Assembly (NCBI GenBank): GCA_964526905.1
Contig: CAZGMN010000092.1
Location: 1 to 11,733, forward strand
Length of the DNA stretch: 11,733 nucleotides
From: CAZGMN01 sp964526905
GTDB taxonomy: Bacteria; Acidobacteriota; Aminicenantia; Aminicenantales; Aminicenantaceae
Direction of reading: 5' to 3'
This document shows positions 6,054 to 11,733 of this stretch, piece by piece. The first letter of the stretch is position 1. Each line of letters starts with the position of its first letter. Below the pieces are notes generated by a model. The model did no database searches and was not told the origin of the DNA. It was given only the letters and a program-made list of their open reading frames with translations. Both the position numbers and the translations under genes were made by a program.

Positions 6054-7997
6054 ATGAAAACTAAGAACAAAGCAAAGTCAAAAGTTATCAAGAAAGGAGC
6101 CAAATTACCACGCCAAATCACTCGAACAGAGAAATCACGAGCCAAGCTTAAGCGAATGATGAAAGGACTGAAAATAAAGGACAGCGCCATCGCTTCATCC
6201 ATTAATGCCATCGCCATCGCTGACCTTGATGGGAAGCTGACTTATGTCAATCCTTTATTCCTCAGGCTTTGGGGATATGAAGATGAAAAAAAGGTTCTGG
6301 GAAAGCCTGCTGTGGAATTCTGGCAGACTGCAGAGAAAGCCTTGGAAGTCATGGAAGCATTGCGTGAAAAAGGAGGCTGGATTGGTGAACTTGTAGCTAA
6401 GAGAAAAGATGGCTCGTTGTTTGATGTTCAGTTATCTGCCAGCTTAGTTGCTGATGAAGCGGGCCAGCCTCTGTGCATGATGGCTTCATTTGTGGACATC
6501 ACCGAGCGAAAGCGGGCCGAGGAGGCGCTCCGAGAGAGCGAAGACAAATTCAAGTATGTATTTGACCATTCCGTCATTGGAAAATCAATCACTCTTCCCA
6601 CAGGTGAGGTCCATGCAAACAAAGCCATATCCGAAATATTGGGCTATTCGCAGGAAGAGCTTAATAAGCTTAGATGGCAGGATATTACCCATCCGGATGA
6701 CATTGATTTAACCCAAAAAGCTCTCGATTCGGTTGCTTCCGGCGAGAAAGATTCGGTGCGATTCATCAAGAGATATATTCATAAGAATGGTTCCGTTGTG
6801 TGGGGGGATTTAAGCACATCTTTGCGGCGAGACAAGGAAGGCAAACCTCTATACTTTATGTCTAACCTCGTAGACATCACCGAGCGCAAGCGGGCTGAGG
6901 ATGCTTTGCGGGAAAGCGAATCAAGATTCAAGCGTATATATGATTCCAATATAATCGGCGTTATTTTCTGGGATACTACAGGAAACATAAGACAAGCGAA
7001 TGACGAGTTCCTTCGAATCGTTGGATACAGTAAGGAAGATGTCCTTTCAGGCAAAGTGCGCTGGAAGGATATGACACCGCCAGAATACGCTTATCTTGAT
7101 GAAAAAGCATTAAAAGAAATGGCAGAGACAGGCGTCTCTACTCCCTTTGAAAAAAAATACATTCGCAAAGATGGCAGCCTTGTGCCGGTCTTTTTAGGTG
7201 CAGCTCTCCTTGAAGGGCAGAAAGATGTCGGAATATGTTATGTTCTGGACATAACCGAGCGCAAGCGGGCTGAGGAGGAATTGAAAAAAACTTTGGCCGA
7301 TCTGGAGCGTTCCAACAAGGAACTTGAGCAATTTGCCTATGTGGCATCCCATGACCTGCAGGAGCCTTTGCGCATGGTAGCAAGCTATGTCCAGCTTTTA
7401 GAACATCGCTACAAAGGCAAGCTCGATTCTGATGCAGACGAGTTTATCGCTTATGCTGTGGAGGGTGCAAGCAGGATGCAAAGGCTGATCAATGACCTTC
7501 TTTTCTATTCGCGAGTCGGCTCAAGAGGAAAAGAATTCGAGCCGACAGATTGTGCTCATATCTTGGGACAGGCGATCGCCAATCTTCAGGGAGTCATCGT
7601 GGAAAGTGGTGCGGTTGTGACTAATGATGACCTGCCGACAGTAAAGGCCGACCAACCCCAGCTTATCCAGCTTTTTCAGAATCTGCTTGATAACGCCATA
7701 AAATTTCGAAGAAAAGAGCCGCCTCGTATTCATATTTCCGCTGAGAGAAAAGGAGACGAGTGGCTCTTTTCCATTGTCGATAACGGTATTGGGATTGACC
7801 CCCAGTATGCCGAACGTATCTTTGTTATCTTCCAGCGCCTCCATGAGAAGGGGGAATACCCTGGAACTGGAATAGGGTTGGCAATATGCAAAAGAATTGT
7901 CGAGCGTCATGGCGGCCGGATCTGGGTGGAGTCGATGCCCGAAAAAGGCTCAACATTTTTCTTTACAATCCCAATAAAAGGAGGTTACCAATCATGA
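6054..7997 (+). CDS. Soluble sensor histidine kinase, 3xPAS-HisKA-HATPase (phytochrome-kinase-like core)
   Basis: The protein has 647 residues. The first 40 are strongly basic (lysine-rich) and unlike a membrane segment. Three PAS domains follow at about 42-152, 163-278 and 288-402, each closing with DITERKRAE. A coiled linker leads to the HisKA domain with phospho-acceptor His433 in SHDLQEPLR. The ATPase domain has N-box Asn547 (LLDNAIKF), G1 DNGIGI (576-581) and G2 GTGIGLA (604-610). The kinase core resembles cyanobacterial and bacterial phytochrome-type kinases (EQFAYVASHDLQEPLR), but no chromophore-binding GAF/PHY domains are present. The ATG at 6054 has no clear Shine-Dalgarno; a start at Met35/36 is possible but less likely. 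The next gene, an Rcp1-like receiver, overlaps by four bases (ATGA) and is its likely phosphorylation target. The signal is unknown. Confidence 0.9.
   Translation: MKTKNKAKSKVIKKGAKLPRQITRTEKSRAKLKRMMKGLKIKDSAIASSINAIAIADLDGKLTYVNPLFLRLWGYEDEKKVLGKPAVEFWQTAEKALEVMEALREKGGWIGELVAKRKDGSLFDVQLSASLVADEAGQPLCMMASFVDITERKRAEEALRESEDKFKYVFDHSVIGKSITLPTGEVHANKAISEILGYSQEELNKLRWQDITHPDDIDLTQKALDSVASGEKDSVRFIKRYIHKNGSVVWGDLSTSLRRDKEGKPLYFMSNLVDITERKRAEDALRESESRFKRIYDSNIIGVIFWDTTGNIRQANDEFLRIVGYSKEDVLSGKVRWKDMTPPEYAYLDEKALKEMAETGVSTPFEKKYIRKDGSLVPVFLGAALLEGQKDVGICYVLDITERKRAEEELKKTLADLERSNKELEQFAYVASHDLQEPLRMVASYVQLLEHRYKGKLDSDADEFIAYAVEGASRMQRLINDLLFYSRVGSRGKEFEPTDCAHILGQAIANLQGVIVESGAVVTNDDLPTVKADQPQLIQLFQNLLDNAIKFRRKEPPRIHISAERKGDEWLFSIVDNGIGIDPQYAERIFVIFQRLHEKGEYPGTGIGLAICKRIVERHGGRIWVESMPEKGSTFFFTIPIKGGYQS
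7978..7985 (+). promoter_or_regulatory. Strong Shine-Dalgarno fixing the start of the Rcp1-like receiver
   Basis: AAGGAGGT at 7978-7985 is a full-length ribosome site within the end of the kinase gene, eight bases before the ATG at 7994. It rules out the in-frame ATG at 7886, which would prepend 36 residues unlike any receiver. Confidence 0.75.
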
Positions 7998-8449
7998 TTT
8001 CTAAAGCAAGCGGCAGGCCCATCGAGATTTTACTGGTCGAGGATAATCCTGGGGATGTCCGGCTTACACAGGAAGCCCTAAAAGAGGGTAAAGTGTTAAA
8101 CCGCCTTAGCGTGGTTAAAGATGGAGTAGAGGCTATTTTTTTTCTGAAGAAAAAAGAGAAATATAAGGATGCGCCCCGTCCCGACCTTATTTTGCTCGAC
8201 CTTAATCTCCCTAAGAAAAATGGCCGTGAGGTACTCGGAGAGATAAAAAGAGATCCTGAGTTTATGCGTATCCCTGTTGTGATTCTCACCATTTCAAAGG
8301 ACGAACAGGATATTTTGAAGAGTTATGACCTTCATGCAAACTGTTATATCATTAAGCCGGTTGACCTGAATCAGTTTATAAACGTTGTGAAGTCTATCGA
8401 GGATTTCTGGCTGACAATTGTCAAGCTTCCTCCGAACAGTGCAAAATGA
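7994..8449 (+). CDS. Rcp1-like single-domain response regulator
   Basis: The protein has 151 residues from the ATG at 7994, which overlaps the TGA of the kinase gene (ATGA). The receiver contains IEILLVEDNPGDVRLTQEAL with acidic residues E16-D17, phospho-acceptor D69 (LILLDLNLP), T99 and K121 (IIKPVD). The longer loop before D69 (FLKKKEKYKDAPRPD) and the C-terminal SIEDFWLTIVKLP are hallmarks of the Rcp1 family, which partners phytochrome-type kinases in cyanobacteria and is widespread in other bacteria. There is no output domain, so it acts by protein contact or as a phosphorelay intermediate. The adjacent upstream kinase has the matching core type. The stop overlaps the next start in another ATGA. 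Confidence 0.9.
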   Translation: MISKASGRPIEILLVEDNPGDVRLTQEALKEGKVLNRLSVVKDGVEAIFFLKKKEKYKDAPRPDLILLDLNLPKKNGREVLGEIKRDPEFMRIPVVILTISKDEQDILKSYDLHANCYIIKPVDLNQFINVVKSIEDFWLTIVKLPPNSAK

Positions 8450-10377
8450 CAATAAATCAAATCAAAATCCTTCTCATTGAAGATAATCCCGGAGATGTTC
8501 GTCTGATACGGGAAATGCTCAAGGAGAAAAGCTATGTGACTTTTGATTTGGTTTGTGCCGACCGGCTTAAAACAGGCATGGAGCAACTCGGCCAGGGGGA
8601 TATCGACCTTATCCTCTTAGACCTTGGTCTTCCAGACAGCAGCGGTCTCGACACCTTCGCTAAACTTTATGCCAAAGAGCCAAGCCTCCCGATTATCGTT
8701 CTCACCGGACTTGACGACGAACAGCTGGGATTAGAAGCGGTCATCATGGGAGCGCAGGATTATCTGCTTAAAAACCGGGTGAGCGGCAACTTGTTGATTC
8801 CAGCTGTCCGCTATGCCATCGAGCGCAAGAAGATGGTAGCCAAGGTCGAGCAGCTCAACGCTTCGCTCGAAGCTATCTGCAGCATCAATCGTCTCATCAT
8901 CAAGGAGAAAGACGCAGAGAATTTGATACATGAAGTATGCCATAACTTTACCAAGAGCACCGGCTATCACGCAGCCTGGATCATACTTTTTGACGAGGCT
9001 CAAATGCCTTTGCTGGCAGCCGAGGCTGGAATCGGAAAGGATTTTTCCGGCCTGATCAGCCGGCTCAAACAAGGAGAACCGGTTGAATGTGTAAGGCAAG
9101 CTCTTGCCAAGCCAGGAATTTCTATTATTGAAGATATTGGCTCTGCCTGCGGCGATTGCCCGATGAGAGATGCCTATAAAAAATGCAAATCGATGTGCTC
9201 AAGGATTGAGTATGAAGGCAAAATTTATGGAATAGTCAATGTCAACAAGCCTATAAATTACGCCCTGGATAAAAGGGAACAGGAACTTCTGGTTGAGGCT
9301 TCGAATGATATTGCTTTTGGTTTAAAAAAAATTGAGCTTGAGCAGGAGCGCAGTCGAGCAGAGGCGGCATTAAGAGCATCAGAAGAGCTCTACCGAGAAT
9401 TGGTCGAAAAAGCCCGCATGGCCATCTTAATCGATAATAAAGACGGAAACTTTGTCTATTTCAATAAAAAGTATGCAGAGCTGTTTGGATATTCCATGGA
9501 AGAAATGAAAAAACAATCAATCCAGACTATTGTCCATGCTGATGATGTTGAGCGGGTCTTGGAATTCCACAGAAAGCGTATTAAAGGAGAAAAGGTTCCG
9601 TCTCGCTACGAATTCAAGGGAGTCAGAAAGGACGGCTCTGTTATCCATCTTGAGGTTGATGTCGTTGAATTAAAGGAGGGAAAAAGCATTATTGGCACCC
9701 GCTCTTATTTGTGGGACATCACGACCCGCAAGAAAGCAGAGGAAAAGATTGAGGAGCAGCTCAAGGAAAAAGAGATTCTCCTGCGGGAAGTCCATCACCG
9801 TGTCAAGAATAACATGCAGGTTATCTCCAGCCTTTTCAACCTGCAATCCCAGTATATCGGGGACAAAAAGTCGTCGGGTATATTCAGAAATTGCCAGAAC
9901 CGTGTCAGGTCGATGGCTCTCATCCATGAACGCTTGTATCAAGCTGAGGATTTGGCCAGGATCGATATCGAGGACTACGTCAAGGGCCTGACAAGCCACC
10001 TTTTTAGCTCTTATGGAGTCAGCCCTGAAGTCGTTAAATTGAATATAGACATCAAAGATATTTTTCTGGATATCGGCAGAGCCATTCCCTGCGGCCTGAT
10101 CATCAGTGAGATTATCTCCAATTCTTTGAAACATGCCTTTCCGGACAGGAGGAAAGGCGAGATAAAAATTTCCTTGAGAGCTGTTGATAAAGACGAAATT
10201 GAACTGGTGGTCAACGATAATGGGGTAGGCCTTCCTCAGGATTTAGATATCAGGAAAACAGAATCCCTCGGCTTGCATTTGGTAGCCATTCTGGCGGAAG
10301 ACCAGCTCCATGGCTCGATCGACCTCGACAGATCAGGCGGAACAAGATATGTGATTCGATTCAGGAGGAGGAAATGA
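8446..10377 (+). CDS. Hybrid histidine kinase, REC-GAF-like-PAS-HisKA_2-HATPase
   Basis: The protein has 643 residues. An N-terminal receiver (1-125) has E12-D13, phospho-acceptor D59 (LILLDLGLP), T87 and K109. Residues about 135-298 form a GAF-like sensory domain containing a cysteine cluster, C235-x2-C238-x8-C247-x3-C251, followed by IYGIVNVNKP. A PAS domain lies at about 312-428. The HisKA_2 motif EVHHRVKNNMQV holds the likely acceptor, His450 or His451 (the second aligns with HWE kinases). The ATPase domain has N-box Asn559 (EIISNSLKHAF) and G1 DNGVGL (591-596), and ends GGTRYVIRF. No membrane segment is present. Receiver-first kinases of this kind accept phosphate from another kinase or an Rcp-type partner and then modulate their own output. 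The gene overlaps both neighbours by four bases. The likely target is the REC-PAS-HD-GYP protein encoded next. Confidence 0.9.
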   Translation: MTINQIKILLIEDNPGDVRLIREMLKEKSYVTFDLVCADRLKTGMEQLGQGDIDLILLDLGLPDSSGLDTFAKLYAKEPSLPIIVLTGLDDEQLGLEAVIMGAQDYLLKNRVSGNLLIPAVRYAIERKKMVAKVEQLNASLEAICSINRLIIKEKDAENLIHEVCHNFTKSTGYHAAWIILFDEAQMPLLAAEAGIGKDFSGLISRLKQGEPVECVRQALAKPGISIIEDIGSACGDCPMRDAYKKCKSMCSRIEYEGKIYGIVNVNKPINYALDKREQELLVEASNDIAFGLKKIELEQERSRAEAALRASEELYRELVEKARMAILIDNKDGNFVYFNKKYAELFGYSMEEMKKQSIQTIVHADDVERVLEFHRKRIKGEKVPSRYEFKGVRKDGSVIHLEVDVVELKEGKSIIGTRSYLWDITTRKKAEEKIEEQLKEKEILLREVHHRVKNNMQVISSLFNLQSQYIGDKKSSGIFRNCQNRVRSMALIHERLYQAEDLARIDIEDYVKGLTSHLFSSYGVSPEVVKLNIDIKDIFLDIGRAIPCGLIISEIISNSLKHAFPDRRKGEIKISLRAVDKDEIELVVNDNGVGLPQDLDIRKTESLGLHLVAILAEDQLHGSIDLDRSGGTRYVIRFRRRK

Positions 10378-11720
10378 AGAAAAAGCAGGTTCTGATTGTC
10401 GAAGACGAGCGGATTGTAGCCGATGATATCAGAATGAGCCTGGAGAAGCTCGGCTATTCTGTTTGCGGAATGGTCTCAGCCGGGGAGCAAGCCGTGGAAA
10501 AAACTGCAAAGATGCGCCCTGATGTGGTGCTGATGGACATTGTTCTCGAAGGAAAGATGAGTGGCATCGAGGCAGCAGAGGTCATTCGCTCCCGTTTTGA
10601 TATTCCTATTATCTATCTTACGGCTTATTCTGACAGCAAGACTCTGGAGCGGGCGAAGATGAGCGAGCCGTTCGGTTATGTGCTCAAGCCTTTTGAAGAC
10701 AGAGACCTGCAGACGACAATCGAGATGGCTCTCTACAAGCATAAGATGGATAAGCTCTTGAGAGAGAGCGAGGAGAAATACCGGACTTTGGCTGAGAACG
10801 CCTATGACGCCATCTATGTTCTCAGTCAAGAGGGATTTCAATATGCCAACCCTGCTTTTGAGAGGCTGACAGGATGGAAGAAAGAAGATTTGGACAGCCA
10901 AAAATTCAATTTCTGGGACATCGTCCATCCGGACGAGATAGCCTTGATGAAAAATTTAAGAAAGGAGAGAATGCCTGGCAGCGGTGAATTCAGGATTGTC
11001 TCTAAGGACGGCAGCGTGAAGGTGGTGGAAGTCAATTCGGCAAAGGTCGGGAAGAGGAGAGAAACAAGGAAGATAGGGATTATGAGGGACATCACTGAGC
11101 GCAAGAAGGCAGAGAAAGAGCTTGAAAAGAGCCTTGAAAGATTAAAAAAGACTTTCGAGGATACGGTCAACGCCTTGGTCTCGGCGCTGGAAAGGCGAGA
11201 CCCTTATACCGCAGGTCATCAGAAGGGAGTCGCCAACCTTGCCTGCGCCATAGCTGCTGAGATGAGTCTTCCAAAGGATAAGATTGAGGGCTTGCGCCTG
11301 GCCGGTCTTGTCCATGATGTCGGCAAGATACAGATTCCGACTGAAATCCTTACCAAACCCGGCCATCTTTCTGAGACTGAGTTTCTGATGATAAAAATTC
11401 ACCCCCGTGTCGGCTATGACATTCTGAAAGAGATAGATTTTCCCTATCCGATTGCCGATATCGTGCTTCAACACCATGAAAGGATGGACGGCTCCGGATA
11501 TCCTGAAGGCCTTTCTGGCGATCAGATTCTGCTCGAAGCCAAAATCCTGGCAGTGGCTGATGTCGTCGAGGCCATGTCTTCTCAACGTCCTTTTCGGCCT
11601 GCCCTCGGCATCGGGATGGCTTTGGAGGAAGTCTCAGAGCACAGGGGCAGGCTTTATGACAGGAAAGTTGTCAGTGCTTTATTAAAATTGGTCAAAGAAG
11701 GCAGGATTGCATTTGAGTAA
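10374..11720 (+). CDS. Response regulator REC-PAS-HD-GYP, probable c-di-GMP phosphodiesterase
   Basis: The protein has 448 residues. The receiver (1-125) has E10-D11, phospho-acceptor D55 (VVLMDIVLEG), T83 and K105 (VLKPFE). A PAS domain occupies about 131-243, closing in DITERKKAE. The HD-GYP domain, about 260-445, carries the metal ligands expected for activity: H282, H314-D315 (VHDVGKI), H343 (KIHPRVGYDIL), H367-H368 (QHHE) and the signature GYP at 375-377 in DGSGYPEGL, followed by ADVVEAMSSQRPFRP. All key residues are present, so it should hydrolyse c-di-GMP to pGpG or GMP and lower its level in the cytosol. AGGAGG (10363-10368) precedes the ATG, which overlaps the previous TGA (ATGA). 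Phosphorylation by the adjacent HisKA_2 kinase is inferred. The gene ends 13 bases before the window edge, so the operon may continue. Confidence 0.93.
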   Translation: MKKKQVLIVEDERIVADDIRMSLEKLGYSVCGMVSAGEQAVEKTAKMRPDVVLMDIVLEGKMSGIEAAEVIRSRFDIPIIYLTAYSDSKTLERAKMSEPFGYVLKPFEDRDLQTTIEMALYKHKMDKLLRESEEKYRTLAENAYDAIYVLSQEGFQYANPAFERLTGWKKEDLDSQKFNFWDIVHPDEIALMKNLRKERMPGSGEFRIVSKDGSVKVVEVNSAKVGKRRETRKIGIMRDITERKKAEKELEKSLERLKKTFEDTVNALVSALERRDPYTAGHQKGVANLACAIAAEMSLPKDKIEGLRLAGLVHDVGKIQIPTEILTKPGHLSETEFLMIKIHPRVGYDILKEIDFPYPIADIVLQHHERMDGSGYPEGLSGDQILLEAKILAVADVVEAMSSQRPFRPALGIGMALEEVSEHRGRLYDRKVVSALLKLVKEGRIAFE

Positions 11721-11733
11721 TTGTCGAAGAAAA

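Larger units (their letters stand above)
2909..11108 (+). repeat. Nine-copy 21-bp repeat encoding the post-PAS DITERK linker
   Basis: Copies start at 2909, 3254, 3626, 4007, 6495, 6873, 7248, 9715 and 11088. The consensus begins GACATCACCGAGCGCAAG and encodes D-I-T-E-R-K. Most copies keep the same synonymous codons (GAC ATC ACC GAG CGC AAG), although the surrounding PAS coding sequence has diverged widely. The copy at 9715 is the most divergent at protein level (DITTRK) and the copy at 3254 reads DITQRK. These are protein-coding linkers, not a mobile repeat, but they provide short homology blocks between domains. Confidence 0.8.

Noticed and set aside
7886..7993. Longer Rcp1-like receiver starting at ATG 7886
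   Set aside because: The extra 36 residues are an out-of-frame reading of the kinase G2 region; AAGGAGGT at 7978-7985 directs the start to 7994.

Overview
The window comes from a bacterial genome of moderate GC content and is dominated by cytoplasmic signal transduction. The organism is bacterial because the genes use strong Shine-Dalgarno sites, sigma70-like -35/-10 boxes, a NarL-type response regulator and an HD-GYP c-di-GMP phosphodiesterase. The mixture of a MEDS-domain kinase, many soluble multi-PAS kinases and an AAA/DUF4143 ATPase resembles what is seen in sediment or anaerobic lineages (deltaproteobacteria-like groups, Nitrospirota or candidate phyla). The phylum cannot be fixed from sequence reading alone.

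Layout, all genes on the + strand. (1) 1-536: the 3' end of a bile acid:sodium symporter (BASS) family membrane transporter, cut by the window edge. (2) 655-1878: a stand-alone AAA/DUF4143 ATPase with its own promoter, which carries a 15-bp imperfect inverted repeat over the -35 box. (3) 1976-5345: a two-component pair consisting of a MEDS-4xPAS-HisKA_3 histidine kinase overlapping a NarL/FixJ response regulator by 26 bp. It has its own promoter, and its start-site Shine-Dalgarno lies in a small hairpin. (4) 5346-5555: an intergenic region with a perfect 10-bp inverted repeat. (5) 5556-6002: a single-domain receiver protein with a lysine-rich tail. (6) 6054-11720: a tightly coupled four-gene cluster with three ATGA stop/start overlaps. 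It encodes a 3xPAS-HisKA kinase, an Rcp1-like receiver, a hybrid REC-GAF-like-PAS-HisKA_2 kinase, and a REC-PAS-HD-GYP regulator.

The inferred logic is a sensory island. Three different histidine kinase classes (HisKA_3, HisKA, HisKA_2) and five receiver domains feed at least two outputs: transcription through the NarL-type HTH, and c-di-GMP hydrolysis through the HD-GYP protein. No kinase shows a membrane segment, so all should sense intracellular cues such as redox state, small ligands or metabolites. Eight PAS domains occur across four proteins, and nine near-identical 21-bp linker repeats encode the DITERK motif after PAS domains. This suggests the kinases expand by domain duplication and shuffling. 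I see no CRISPR array, tRNA, rRNA, insertion sequence or phage gene.
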